Shown here: positions 1-8,559 of the stretch, piece by piece
Numbering within the stretch: position 1 is the stretch's first letter
Layout of the letters: each line of letters starts with the position of its first letter
DNA from: Lachnospiraceae bacterium
Lineage (GTDB): Bacteria > Bacillota > Clostridia > Lachnospirales > Lachnospiraceae
NCBI GenBank assembly: GCA_011959285.1
Contig: BLLW01000038.1
Location: 1 to 36,095 of the forward strand
DNA length: 36,095 nt
Direction: 5' to 3'
Position numbers and translations under genes: made by a program
The notes under the pieces: generated by a model
Told to the model about the DNA's origin: nothing
Databases searched by the model: none
What the model saw: only the letters and a program-made list of their open reading frames with translations

Positions 1-1
1 A

Positions 2-289
2 ATCTGTAAAGCGCCCGGCATTGGCAAGAAAACAGCGGAAAGGGTGATCTTAGATCTGAAAGATAAGATTTCCCTTGAAGATACTCTGGTTCATAAAGAA
101 ATTCAAGGCTTTGACGCTGGGGGTAATCTATCCGGCATAGACCATAATGCAAGAAATGAAGCTGTGGAAGCGCTTACCGCACTGGGCTATTCTGCATCAG
201 ATGCTTTACATGCCGTAAAGGCGGTTCCGATTACGGAGGATATGGATGTTGAAACAATCTTAAAACATGCGCTTAAGAAAATGTTTTAA
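2..289 (+). CDS. ruvA: Holliday junction branch migration protein RuvA (C-terminal part, 5' end outside window)
   Basis: Only the last ~95 residues are present; the reading frame is open to the left edge. The fragment starts in the second helix-hairpin-helix motif ([11 protein letters not shown]), which binds DNA backbone in RuvA, and ends with the small helical domain III ([16 protein letters not shown]... to HALKKMF) that contacts RuvB in the family. RuvA forms the tetramer that holds the four-way junction flat while RuvB pumps DNA. The gene lies 23 bp upstream of ruvB, the usual ruvAB order, so the two are almost certainly co-transcribed. Identification rests on the HhH motif, the domain III pattern and the ruvB neighbour. 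Confidence 0.95.
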   Translation: MCKAPGIGKKTAERVILDLKDKISLEDTLVHKEIQGFDAGGNLSGIDHNARNEAVEALTALGYSASDALHAVKAVPITEDMDVETILKHALKKMF

Positions 290-312
290 ATTATAAGTTT
301 GGAGCAGAATAT

Positions 313-1311
313 ATGGCTAAAAGAATGATAGAAACGAATTTGCAGGAGGAGGATGTACGGATTGAAGGTTCCCTTCGCCCCCAGAAACTGGATGACTACA
401 TTGGTCAAACTAAAATCAAAGACAGTCTGAAGATATACATAGAGGCGGCAAAGCAAAGAAAGGATTCCCTTGATCATGTGCTCTTTTATGGACCTCCCGG
501 TCTGGGAAAGACGACCCTTGCAGGAATCATAGCAAATGAGATGGGGGTTAATATGAAGGTTACCAGTGGTCCGGCAATTGAAAAACCAGGAGAGATGGCG
601 GCGATTTTAAACAATTTGCAGGAAGGGGATCTTCTTTTTGTAGATGAAATACATAGACTCAACCGGCAGGTGGAGGAGGTACTTTATCCGGCAATGGAGG
701 ATTATGTCATTGACATTATGATTGGGAAAGGACCTACCGCCAGATCTATACGTTTGGACTTGCCACATTTTACCTTAGTGGGAGCTACCACGCGGGCAGG
801 ACTTTTAACGGCGCCCTTAAGAGACCGGTTTGGGATCATACATCGACTGGAGTTTTATTCCGTTGAAGAACTTAGAACCATCATTATGCATTCTGCCAAG
901 ATTCTGGACGCGCCGGTAGAAGCATCTGGCGCTATGGAGATGGCAAGAAGAAGCAGGGGAACACCCAGACTTGCTAACAGAATTTTGAAGAGAGTTAGGG
1001 ATTATGCCCAGGTGAAACATGACGGCACCATCACAAGGGAAGTGGCAATGACGGCACTGGATTTGATGGATGTGGACAAAATGGGGCTGGATCATATAGA
1101 CAGAAATATTCTTTTATCCATGATTCAGAAGTTCAGTGGAGGACCAGTAGGACTTGATACGCTGGCTGCGGCAATAGGTGAGGATTCCGGAACAATCGAA
1201 GATGTTTATGAGCCATATCTTTTAAAAAATGGGTTTATCAACCGCACCCCCCGGGGCAGGGTGGTGACAGAACTTGCCTATCATCATTTAGGACTTGAAA
1301 TTCCAGAATAA
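313..1311 (+). CDS. ruvB: Holliday junction branch migration ATPase RuvB
   Basis: Predicted 332-residue AAA+ motor that drives branch migration of Holliday junctions with RuvA. Visible motifs: Walker [10 protein letters not shown] at residues 60-68, Walker B/DEIHR around 108-115, sensor 1 GATTRAG near 157-163, an arginine-finger region LRDRFG near 169-174, and a C-terminal winged-helix segment ([16 protein letters not shown]). Length is typical for the family. The ATG at 313 has a GGAG-type ribosome binding site about 10 bases upstream and gives the usual short N-terminus before the SLRP..LDDYIGQ motif. It follows ruvA directly. The zapA promoter -35 element appears to lie inside its last codons. 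Confidence 0.98.
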   Translation: MAKRMIETNLQEEDVRIEGSLRPQKLDDYIGQTKIKDSLKIYIEAAKQRKDSLDHVLFYGPPGLGKTTLAGIIANEMGVNMKVTSGPAIEKPGEMAAILNNLQEGDLLFVDEIHRLNRQVEEVLYPAMEDYVIDIMIGKGPTARSIRLDLPHFTLVGATTRAGLLTAPLRDRFGIIHRLEFYSVEELRTIIMHSAKILDAPVEASGAMEMARRSRGTPRLANRILKRVRDYAQVKHDGTITREVAMTALDLMDVDKMGLDHIDRNILLSMIQKFSGGPVGLDTLAAAIGEDSGTIEDVYEPYLLKNGFINRTPRGRVVTELAYHHLGLEIPE

Positions 1312-1323
1312 TCTGCTTATAAT
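1295..1323 (+). promoter_or_regulatory. Sigma-A type promoter upstream of zapA
   Basis: TTGAAA at 1295-1300 and TATAAT at 1318-1323 are separated by exactly 17 bases. The -35 lies within the 3' end of ruvB. Transcription would start near 1330, about 54 bases before the zapA ATG at 1384. A weaker TTGTAT/TATATA pair at 1329-1358 is an alternative. Confidence 0.65.
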
Positions 1324-1383
1324 AGATGTTGTATAAACTACTTTAGATAAGCTATATATTTTGTGTATAGAGGGGTGAGCCTG

Positions 1384-1785
1384 ATGTCAGCAAAAACAGA
1401 TACAGAAGTTATTATCGGTGGTAAAGTATTTACTTTAAGCGGATATGAAAGCGAAGAATATTTACAGAAGGTTGCATCCTATATCAACAACAAGACGTCT
1501 GAATACAGCAAAGTGGAATCTTTCAGAAGGCAGCCGTTAGATACCCAGAGCGTCTTGCTTCAACTGAATATTGCAGACGATTATTTTAAGGCAAAGAAGC
1601 AGATCAGCCTTCTTGAAGAGGAAATTCAGGGAAAAGAAAAAGAATTGTACAATCTGAAGCATGAATTGATTGCATCTCAGATTAAGCTGGAAAATACCGA
1701 AAAGAGCGTGAAAGCGCTTCAAAATGAGGTAAATGAAAGCGCTAAGAAAATCATAAAACTTGAAACAGAATTAAAAAATAGTTGA
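1384..1785 (+). CDS. zapA: Cell division protein ZapA
   Basis: Predicted 133-residue FtsZ-associated protein that bundles and cross-links FtsZ filaments at midcell. The N-terminal half (TEVIIGGKVFTLSGYESEEY, then YINNKTSEY) matches the ZapA head domain; residues ~60-133 form a long charged coiled coil (SLLEEEIQGKEKEL and onwards), as expected for the dimerisation stalk. A GTG at 1363 would add seven residues, but the ATG at 1384 is preceded by an AGGGGTGAG ribosome binding site at good spacing and gives the standard ZapA start, so I prefer it. A terminator follows directly. Its position upstream of an FtsW/RodA-PBP pair fits a cell-division role. Confidence 0.9.
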   Translation: MSAKTDTEVIIGGKVFTLSGYESEEYLQKVASYINNKTSEYSKVESFRRQPLDTQSVLLQLNIADDYFKAKKQISLLEEEIQGKEKELYNLKHELIASQIKLENTEKSVKALQNEVNESAKKIIKLETELKNS

Positions 1786-1811
1786 AAGCTGTCTTAAGAA
1801 GGCAGCTTTTT
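1785..1811 (+). terminator. Rho-independent terminator after zapA
   Basis: AAGCTGTC (1786-1793) pairs with GGCAGCTT (1801-1808, one G-T wobble) around a 7-base loop, followed by a T run to 1811. It overlaps the zapA stop codon region. A short T tract and closeness to the next gene mean some read-through is likely. Confidence 0.7.
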
Positions 1812-1836
1812 GCGCGGATTAATGAAAAGGGAAACT

Positions 1837-4020
1837 ATGGGAAGAGTAGAATTGCTGTCTCCAGCAGGCAATTTCCATGCACTAAAGGGAGCAATCAAGG
1901 CGGGGGCGGATGCCGTCTATTTAGGAGGCGCACTTTACGGTGCCCGTGCCTATGCAGATAATTTTACACAGGATGAGATTTGTGCAGGAATCCATCTGGC
2001 TCACGTATTTGGGAAAAAGATTTATCTTACGGTGAATACTCTGGTGAAAGAAAAAGAGCTGGATGGTCTGTATCCTTTCTTGCTGCCTTTGTATGAGGCG
2101 GGGCTTGATGGTGTCATTGTGCAGGATTTAGGTGCGGTACGTTATATAAGGGAGTATTTCCCTGAACTTACGCTTCATGCAAGTACCCAGATGACGATTA
2201 CAGGAAGCCTTGGCGCGGCGATGGTTAAAAAAGAAGGAATCAGCAGAATTGTCCCCGCCCGGGAATTGTCATTGGAAGAAATTAAAAAAATAAAGGCGGA
2301 TATAGGCGTCGAGATAGAAGCTTTTATTCACGGCGCCATGTGTTATTGCTATTCAGGGCAGTGCCTTTTTAGCAGTGTGCTTGGAGGGAGAAGTGGAAAC
2401 AGGGGAAGGTGTGCCCAGCCCTGCCGCCTTCCCTATCAAACGGAGGATAAAGGACAAGTTTATCCTTTGAGCATGAGAGACATGTGTACGATCGATCTGC
2501 TGCCAGAACTGATTGATGCAGGCATCGATTCCTTCAAGATTGAGGGAAGAATGAAAAAACCAGCCTATGCGGCGGGGGTGACAGCAATCTACCGTAAATA
2601 TATTGATCTATATAATCGGGACAAAGAGCACTACTTTGTTGCCCAAGAAGACAGGGAGTTTTTGCATGCATTGTATTTAAGAAGCCAAACTGGAGATGGC
2701 TATTATCACCGTCACAATGGGAAAGAAATGATTACGCTGCATTCGCCATCTTATTCAGAAACGGATGTAGGGCTTTTGTCAGAATTAGAAAAAACTTATA
2801 TTGAGGGAGAGCTTTGTCATCATGCTTCGGCGAAGGTATTCCTTATACCGGGGCAGGAGGCGCGTCTTTTTCTTAAGACAGAAAAGCAGCAGGTTACATG
2901 TCGGGGGGATCTTGTACAGAAAGCAGAAAGGCAGCCCCTCGCAAAAGAAAAAATAGAAGAACAGATGAAAAAAAGTGCAAACACCCACATAAAAATCACG
3001 GATATTGATGTAAATGTGGAAGGGGATGTGTTTTTGCCTGTGCGTTCCTTAAATGAACTGCGTAGAAAGACCATATCCGCTTTAGAAGCAGAGCTGATTC
3101 GTCAAAATGGACTTGATTATTCTTGCCGTAAAGCAGTAGTGTCAGAAAAGAAAAATCATTCCATTTCGTCCCATACCAAAAGTGCACCTAGTCAAAAGAA
3201 GGTTTTGCATGCGTTGGTAAATACCTTAGGACAGCTTAGAGCAGCGTGTAAGGCGCATTTACCACGGATTTATCTAAACTATAGTCTTCTTGAGGAAGAA
3301 AGTCTTGCAATTATGCAGTTAAGCAAGAAAAACAACACGAAAATCAGGCAGGAATTTTTCATTGCGACCCCTTATATAGTCAGAGAAAAGGATTCCAAAT
3401 ATTTGGAAAAGATGGATGAAGTGCTTCTTACAGGAGTATTTGACGGCGTTCTGATAAGAAACTTGGAGAGTTTTTCCTTCTTTGACCAAAAAAAGCGTTC
3501 TGTGAAAATGGTCATAGATACTGGTCTTTATGTCTGGAACAGAGAATCATTAAAATTCTGGGAGGGGCGGGCAGCGGAAAGTTATCTTCCGCTTGAATGC
3601 AATATGCATGAGTGGAGGGAGCTGTTAGAGACATGCCCTGATAGGAAAATGCAAATTTCAGCAGTCGTATATGGAAGGTTTCCGATGATGATTACGGCAA
3701 ATTGTATTAGAAAAACGATGGGCAGCTGTCGCCATGTGCCGGGATGGGGCACGATAAAAGACAGATATGGAAAGCAATTTCCAGTTTATATGGACTGCTT
3801 ATGCTGTTATAATGTTCTCTATAATAGTGTGCCTTTATCTTTACACAAAGTTTTTACGGAAAAAAACTTTCCGGCAGAATGCGTAAGACTTGACTTTACA
3901 ACAGAAGAAAGCGAGGAAACTTTACAGATTATCCATTATTTTGGTGACATTTTTAGGACATACAGGGAACCCTCTTATAAAGAATATACAACAGGACATT
4001 ATAAACGAGGAGTAGAGTAG
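1837..4020 (+). CDS. U32 family peptidase-like protein with C-terminal DUF3656-type region (RlhA-like)
   Basis: Predicted 727 residues. The N-terminal U32 domain shows the start RVELLSPAGN, QDLGAVRYIR and LHASTQMTI segments and the family signature EAFIHGAMCYCYSGQCLFSS, then RSGNRGRCAQPCR; cysteines at about 169, 171, 176, 192 and 196 include the likely iron-sulfur ligands. The long C-terminal half resembles the DUF3656 extension of RlhA/YdcP and ends in another cysteine-rich patch (CIRKTMGSC, then CLCCYN). U32 proteins were first called collagenases; characterised E. coli relatives (RlhA, TrhP) make 5-hydroxycytidine in 23S rRNA or 5-hydroxyuridine in tRNA, so RNA hydroxylation is the better guess than proteolysis. 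Start: ATG 1837 with AAAAGGGA five bases upstream is preferred over TTG 1810 or ATG 1822. Its stop abuts the next gene. Confidence 0.85.
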   Translation: MGRVELLSPAGNFHALKGAIKAGADAVYLGGALYGARAYADNFTQDEICAGIHLAHVFGKKIYLTVNTLVKEKELDGLYPFLLPLYEAGLDGVIVQDLGAVRYIREYFPELTLHASTQMTITGSLGAAMVKKEGISRIVPARELSLEEIKKIKADIGVEIEAFIHGAMCYCYSGQCLFSSVLGGRSGNRGRCAQPCRLPYQTEDKGQVYPLSMRDMCTIDLLPELIDAGIDSFKIEGRMKKPAYAAGVTAIYRKYIDLYNRDKEHYFVAQEDREFLHALYLRSQTGDGYYHRHNGKEMITLHSPSYSETDVGLLSELEKTYIEGELCHHASAKVFLIPGQEARLFLKTEKQQVTCRGDLVQKAERQPLAKEKIEEQMKKSANTHIKITDIDVNVEGDVFLPVRSLNELRRKTISALEAELIRQNGLDYSCRKAVVSEKKNHSISSHTKSAPSQKKVLHALVNTLGQLRAACKAHLPRIYLNYSLLEEESLAIMQLSKKNNTKIRQEFFIATPYIVREKDSKYLEKMDEVLLTGVFDGVLIRNLESFSFFDQKKRSVKMVIDTGLYVWNRESLKFWEGRAAESYLPLECNMHEWRELLETCPDRKMQISAVVYGRFPMMITANCIRKTMGSCRHVPGWGTIKDRYGKQFPVYMDCLCCYNVLYNSVPLSLHKVFTEKNFPAECVRLDFTTEESEETLQIIHYFGDIFRTYREPSYKEYTTGHYKRGVE

Positions 4021-5412
4021 ATGGTCATTTACATCGGTGAGTTTTCAAAATACATCATTGCACTGCTGATTGTGCTCTATACGCTGGAGTGCTTTGCGGT
4101 ATTCCGTTATGACAATGAAGATCACAGAAGCGGTATTTATATAAGACAGAATCTTTTGATGTTTGCTTTTCATTTTGTCTGTTTTCTGGTAATTTGTTTT
4201 GAAACTGAAGATATGACTTACCTGTTCTTTTATGCCTTTCAGCAGATTGTGCTATATGCCGCGGTGGTATTATACCGAATGCTTTATCCAAAGGCGAACA
4301 GGCTGATTGTAAATAATATGTGTATGCTGCTTGGCATCAGTTTTGTGATTCTTACAAGGCTGGACATGGGGAAGGCGGTAAAACAGTTTGTGATAGTCAC
4401 TGGTTCTTTGACGGCGGCGCTTATCATTCCTTTTTTTGTTCATAAGTTTAAATTTTTAAAGAATTTAAAATGGGTTTATGCCTTGGTGGGGATTGCTGCT
4501 TTGTCGATTGTCATGATTTTAGGGCAGACTACCTATGGGAGCAAGCTTTCCTACTCCATTGCGGGCATTACTTTTCAGCCCTCGGAATTTGTAAAGATTT
4601 TATTTGTTTTTTTTGTTGCGAGCGCGCTGTATCAGTCTTCCGGCTTCTTTGAAGTTTTTACTACAGCGGTGATCGCGGCGGCGCATGTGATTGTGCTGGT
4701 CATTTCAAAAGATTTAGGAAGCGCGCTTATTTTTTTCATGGTCTACGTGCTTATGGTGTTCGTGGCGACGAAAAATGCGCTTTATCTGCTTGCCGGCGCA
4801 GCCGGCGGATCTGCGGCGGCATACGTTGCTTATACCGTCTTTTCCCATGTGCAGGTGAGGGTTAAGGCGTGGAAAGATCCGTGGAGCGTAATCGATTCGG
4901 CAGGATATCAGATCACCCAGTCGCTGTTTGCCATATCCAGCGGAGACTGGTTTGGACTTGGCATTTATAAAGGGACGCCGGAGGCAATCCCTTTTGTGGA
5001 AGCCGATTTCATTTTTTCGGCGATTGCCGAAGAATTTGGAATCATTTTTTCTGTTTGTCTGATCTTGATCTGTGTGAGCTGCTTTATCATGTTCATGCAT
5101 ACGGCGGCGGTATTGAAGGATAAATTTTATCAGCTTACGGCATTCGGACTTGGCGTTACCTATATTTTTCAGGTTTTTCTTACCATTGGAGGCGGTACGA
5201 AATTTATTCCGTTGACCGGAGTTACCCTTCCTCTGATCAGTTACGGAGGAAGTTCCGTCCTTACCACGCTTATTATGTTTGCAATCATTGAAGGACTGTA
5301 TATGGTAAGGCAGGATGAAAGTGAGCAGCAAAAAAAAGCACTCCGGAAAAGGAGAAAGCTAAGAGAACGCAGGCAATATTTGGCGGGAGATGAGATTGAA
5401 GACGAGGAATAA
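4021..5412 (+). CDS. FtsW/RodA/SpoVE family peptidoglycan glycosyltransferase
   Basis: Predicted 463-residue polytopic membrane protein of the SEDS family, which polymerises lipid II into glycan strands. Signature segments: QPSEFVKI (residues 186-193), KDLGSALIFF (~230-239), VEADFIFSAIAEEFG (326-340) containing the Asp equivalent to the essential SEDS aspartate (about D329), and LPLISYGGSS near the C-terminus. About four extra membrane segments precede the SEDS core (residues ~10-140), so the protein is longer than typical FtsW (~370-400). The ATG follows the preceding stop codon with no gap, with an AGGAG site upstream, suggesting translational coupling. The cytoplasmic tail is very basic and the 3' end overlaps the PBP gene by 23 bp, so this pair probably works as one polymerase/transpeptidase unit. 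I cannot tell divisome from elongasome use. Confidence 0.93.
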   Translation: MVIYIGEFSKYIIALLIVLYTLECFAVFRYDNEDHRSGIYIRQNLLMFAFHFVCFLVICFETEDMTYLFFYAFQQIVLYAAVVLYRMLYPKANRLIVNNMCMLLGISFVILTRLDMGKAVKQFVIVTGSLTAALIIPFFVHKFKFLKNLKWVYALVGIAALSIVMILGQTTYGSKLSYSIAGITFQPSEFVKILFVFFVASALYQSSGFFEVFTTAVIAAAHVIVLVISKDLGSALIFFMVYVLMVFVATKNALYLLAGAAGGSAAAYVAYTVFSHVQVRVKAWKDPWSVIDSAGYQITQSLFAISSGDWFGLGIYKGTPEAIPFVEADFIFSAIAEEFGIIFSVCLILICVSCFIMFMHTAAVLKDKFYQLTAFGLGVTYIFQVFLTIGGGTKFIPLTGVTLPLISYGGSSVLTTLIMFAIIEGLYMVRQDESEQQKKALRKRRKLRERRQYLAGDEIEDEE

Positions 5413-6832
5413 AAGAAAGAAAGTCCATCAAAAAAATAAAGAAATCATGATTGTCACCTGGGCATTCACATTCCTTTTCGTGTGTTTGGCAGGATACATC
5501 ACACATTATGCCATAACCCATAGACAGGAACTGATCAATAACAGCTATAATGGCAGACAGCAGATGCTGATTGCCCAGAACCGGAGAGGCCGGATATATG
5601 CCGCTGACGGAAATCTGTTGGCACAGACGGTGGAAAATGAGGACGGCTCAGAAAAAAGAGAATATCCTTACCAAAGTCTGTTTTCCCATGTGGTAGGATA
5701 TGCAACCAATGGACGTATGGGAGTGGAGGCACAGGCAAATTATTATCTGATTAATTCCAATGCGCCCCTTTCCCAGAAAGCGGCGCTTGATGTGAGCGGT
5801 GAGAAATATCCGGGAGATGATGTGTATACCACATTAAATGTAGAATTACAGCAGGTAGCATCAAATGCACTGGGAATATATCAGGGGGCAGTCATTGTGA
5901 CGGAACCGGATACCGGCAAAGTGCTGGCAATGATTTCAAAACCGGATTTTAATCCGGAGCTGATTGCAGATATGTGGGATGAACTGGTTCAGGATGAGGA
6001 AAGCAGCGTCTTACTGAATCGGGCAACCCAGGGACTCTATCCGCCCGGTTCTACCTTTAAGATTGTTACTGCACTGGAATACATCATAGAAAATCCGGAT
6101 TCTTACCAAACTTATTCTTATAACTGTACTGGCGCAATTAAGAGGGGCGAAGACAGGATACAATGCTATCATGGAAGTGTTCATGGAACGGTAGGATTTG
6201 AGAGATCCTTTGCCAAATCCTGCAATACCTCCTTTGCCAATATGGGATTTTTGCTTGACCGGGGCAGATTCAGACGTACCCTTGACCGGCTTTTGTTCAA
6301 TCAGGAACTGCCCGTAGCCTTCAATTATAATATAAGCAGGGTGGATATGTCTGAGCAGACTGCGGATTCCGATATGATGCAGGTTTCCATAGGACAGGGA
6401 ACTACATCCATCACACCTCTGCAGTTGAATATGATTACATGTGCCATCGCCAATGAAGGGATACTGATGGAGCCTTATTTGATCGATTATGTGCAAAACA
6501 GTGCAGGAAATCAAATTAAAGTCTTTTCACCTTCCGCATATGGCAGTATTATGGAAAAGGAGGAAGCGGCAGTTTTGAAAGCGTTGATGGAAGACGTGGT
6601 GGAGGAAGGAACTGCTACCCGATTAAAGGGACTTTCTTATACTGCAGCTGGAAAGACAGGATCAGCTGAATACGGGACCATTAAGGGCGAAAGCCACGCT
6701 TGGTTTACCGGTTTTGCACCGGCAGAAGACCCCCAGGTGTGTGTGACGATTATTATTGAAGGTGCAGGAGCAGGAGGGGACTATGCAGTTCCCATTGCCA
6801 AGCGAATCTTTGATGCATATTTTGGAGTCTGA
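5390..6832 (+). CDS. Class B-like penicillin-binding protein (transpeptidase)
   Basis: Predicted 480-residue DD-transpeptidase. Residues 1-19 are a basic cytoplasmic tail, ~20-42 a membrane anchor, then RRGRIYAADGNLLAQT (66-80), the juxtamembrane motif of class B PBPs. The penicillin-binding domain has STFK (S221 nucleophile), SCN (277-279) and KTGS (422-425). It is short: there is little pedestal/dimerisation domain between the anchor and catalytic core, like the PbpA proteins paired with an FtsW/RodA protein in Actinobacteria. The start at 5390 lies inside the upstream SEDS gene; an internal ATG at 5447 would remove the basic tail and is less likely. The protein would act outside the membrane, cross-linking strands made by its neighbour. 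Confidence 0.93.
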   Translation: MRLKTRNKRKKVHQKNKEIMIVTWAFTFLFVCLAGYITHYAITHRQELINNSYNGRQQMLIAQNRRGRIYAADGNLLAQTVENEDGSEKREYPYQSLFSHVVGYATNGRMGVEAQANYYLINSNAPLSQKAALDVSGEKYPGDDVYTTLNVELQQVASNALGIYQGAVIVTEPDTGKVLAMISKPDFNPELIADMWDELVQDEESSVLLNRATQGLYPPGSTFKIVTALEYIIENPDSYQTYSYNCTGAIKRGEDRIQCYHGSVHGTVGFERSFAKSCNTSFANMGFLLDRGRFRRTLDRLLFNQELPVAFNYNISRVDMSEQTADSDMMQVSIGQGTTSITPLQLNMITCAIANEGILMEPYLIDYVQNSAGNQIKVFSPSAYGSIMEKEEAAVLKALMEDVVEEGTATRLKGLSYTAAGKTGSAEYGTIKGESHAWFTGFAPAEDPQVCVTIIIEGAGAGGDYAVPIAKRIFDAYFGV

Positions 6833-6834
6833 CT

Positions 6835-7152
6835 ATGAAATTTTATAAATACCTTTATATAGGCGATACTGTTACCAATCCACAAAAAATAAAATGGAAA
6901 CTGAAGCATCATGCAGGGGTTCAGGTTTATGTAATTACGACAGCGCCTTTTGCAGATCAGCTTGAGATTTTTCACAGTGCCTATCTGAAACAGCGCTATT
7001 ACAGGTATCATCCGCCCATTATTATTGGAATTGCATCCAATTATGAAGAGGCAGTGCAGATTATCTTAAAAATCACGCAGGAGTGTGTGGATGCAACAGG
7101 CAATTGCAATCTGAAAGAATATTTAAAACGCAAAGCAAAGGAGCAATCGTAA
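6835..7152 (+). CDS. Conserved hypothetical protein, 105 aa
   Basis: Predicted small basic, tyrosine-rich soluble protein (MKFYKYLYIGDTV...). I do not recognise a named family. No signal peptide or membrane segment is visible. The sequence alternates strand-like (VQVYVITTAP, PPIIIGIAS) and helix-like stretches (NYEEAVQIILKITQECV), suggesting one small alpha/beta fold. It starts two bases after the PBP stop, with a TTGGAG ribosome binding site inside the PBP 3' end, and its stop lies one base before the DUF2953 gene, so it is part of the same operon. The operon links it to envelope or sporulation work; its function is unknown. Confidence 0.8.
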   Translation: MKFYKYLYIGDTVTNPQKIKWKLKHHAGVQVYVITTAPFADQLEIFHSAYLKQRYYRYHPPIIIGIASNYEEAVQIILKITQECVDATGNCNLKEYLKRKAKEQS

Positions 7153-7153
7153 T

Positions 7154-8104
7154 ATGCTGTCAGTACTGCTGATGATTTTAAAAGTGCTAGGCATAATTAT
7201 TCTTATTCTGCTTGGGACCATATTGACGTTCGCCTTGCTCGTGCTTTTTGTGCCGGTACGGTACCGGATCATGGTACACCGAAAAACGCAGGAAGAAATA
7301 CCTATATCGGTTAAGATAAAGGCGACATGGTTTTGGCATGTTATAAATGCTGTTTTTTCTTATCCTGAGGCGGCATTTTTGCGGGTCAGATTATTCTGCT
7401 TTACCATTTTTCGTTCTGATAAGGCAAATGATGCCACGGAATCATCTGAGGATAAAGAAAAAAAGAAAAAGGTTTCGGAGGCAGAACTTCCTGCTTCAAA
7501 GCCACTTGTGCAGGAACAGGAACATGAAAAAGAGGCTGTCTCACAAGCAGAAAATGAAAGCGAAACTGTCGGTGAAAAGCAGTTTGGAGCGGATAACAGA
7601 AAACACAAGAAGAATCATGCGCCAAAAAAGAAAGGTCTTCTTTCCAAATTCGTAGAATTTTTCAGAAAGCTTTGGTCAGTAATTAAAAATATTAAGTACA
7701 CAATTCTGAAAATATGTGATAAGATAAAGCATATTGTAAAGAATATCCAGTATTATGTAAAGATTATCCAAAGCGATACGTTCCAGCGGGCATGGGCAGT
7801 ATGCTCAAGGCAGGTGTTTTCCTTGCTGAAAAGCATTTCTCCGCGAAAGATACGGGGAAGCGTGCTGATTGGAACCGGGGATCCTGCCAGCACAGGTCAA
7901 ATTCTGGCAGTTTACGGTATGTTATATCCATTGCTTGGCAATCATATTGACATAGTACCCGATTTTGAACAGCAGATTATCGAAGGCGATCTGTATGTAA
8001 AAGGAAAGATAACCGTATTTAAGGCACTGAAAACAGCATGGATCGTTTACTTCAATAAAGATTTACGCAGATTGATCAAATTATTGAAAAGGGAGGCAGC
8101 ATAA
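7154..8104 (+). CDS. DUF2953 domain protein (YtfI-like)
   Basis: Predicted 316 residues. Residues ~5-32 form one hydrophobic membrane segment (LLMILKVLGIIILILLGTIL); ~95-170 is a low-complexity Glu/Lys/Ser-rich linker (DKEKKKKVSEAEL...); the C-terminal part (RGSVLIGTGDPASTGQI, then PDFEQQIIEGDLYVKGKI) matches the DUF2953 pattern. In Bacillus subtilis a DUF2953 protein (YtfI) is encoded directly before YtfJ/GerW, and the same order occurs here: the stop at 8104 is immediately followed by the gerW start. I infer a sporulation-related membrane protein, perhaps assisting GerW; the biochemical function is not known. ATG 7154 follows a GGAGCAA site. Confidence 0.85.
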   Translation: MLSVLLMILKVLGIIILILLGTILTFALLVLFVPVRYRIMVHRKTQEEIPISVKIKATWFWHVINAVFSYPEAAFLRVRLFCFTIFRSDKANDATESSEDKEKKKKVSEAELPASKPLVQEQEHEKEAVSQAENESETVGEKQFGADNRKHKKNHAPKKKGLLSKFVEFFRKLWSVIKNIKYTILKICDKIKHIVKNIQYYVKIIQSDTFQRAWAVCSRQVFSLLKSISPRKIRGSVLIGTGDPASTGQILAVYGMLYPLLGNHIDIVPDFEQQIIEGDLYVKGKITVFKALKTAWIVYFNKDLRRLIKLLKREAA

Positions 8105-8506
8105 ATGGCAGAAAATAATTTTACAGGAGTCATCGAATCGCTGATGCGAGGAATGAATACCGTACTATCTACGAAAACGGTGGTTGGTGAAGCAACTAAA
8201 ATCGGCGACACTATTATTTTACCCCTTGTGGATGTGACATTCGGCGTCGGTGCAGGCGCCAGCGTAGGAGATAAGAAGAACGGCGGGGCAGGAGGCTTTT
8301 CCGGAAAACTGACTCCAAGTGCGGTGCTTGTAATCAAAAATGGCAGTACCAAGCTGGTCAATATTAAAAATCAGGATACGGTGACGAAAGTCCTTGACAT
8401 GATTCCCGATATCGTAGATAAATTTACAACACCAAAGGAAGAAATGATGGCTGATGACGATGCAGTGGACATTGCTTTTCCGGAAGATACATCTGACAAG
8501 CAATAA
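8105..8506 (+). CDS. ytfJ: GerW family sporulation protein (YtfJ)
   Basis: Predicted 133-residue protein. It has the GerW/YtfJ arrangement: an N-terminal helix (VIESLMRGMNTVLSTKTVVGEA), the strand-rich core (GDTIILPLVDVTFGVGAGAS), a Gly-rich loop (KKNGGAGGFSGKLTPSAVLVI), then a hydrophobic/helical C-terminus and an acidic tail. In Bacillus the protein is made in the forespore and needed for normal germination. The gene starts directly after the DUF2953 gene (GGGAGGCAGCATAA then ATG), matching the ytfI-ytfJ pair. I see no clear forespore sigma promoter just upstream; expression may come from the operon or an internal promoter I cannot identify. Confidence 0.93.
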   Translation: MAENNFTGVIESLMRGMNTVLSTKTVVGEATKIGDTIILPLVDVTFGVGAGASVGDKKNGGAGGFSGKLTPSAVLVIKNGSTKLVNIKNQDTVTKVLDMIPDIVDKFTTPKEEMMADDDAVDIAFPEDTSDKQ

Positions 8507-8559
8507 TTCTGCTTAAAATGCATAAGATAGAGTAAGAAAGCATAAGTGAGAAGGTACGC

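Noticed and set aside
4714-5331. 205-codon antisense open frame within the FtsW/RodA gene
   Set aside because: It is the complement of a clearly coding membrane protein gene; the predicted protein is Lys/Arg/His-rich with no recognisable domain and no ribosome binding site.
6011-6514. 167-codon antisense open frame within the PBP gene
   Set aside because: It lies over the catalytic transpeptidase domain, whose sense-strand motifs are intact; the antisense product has no recognisable features.
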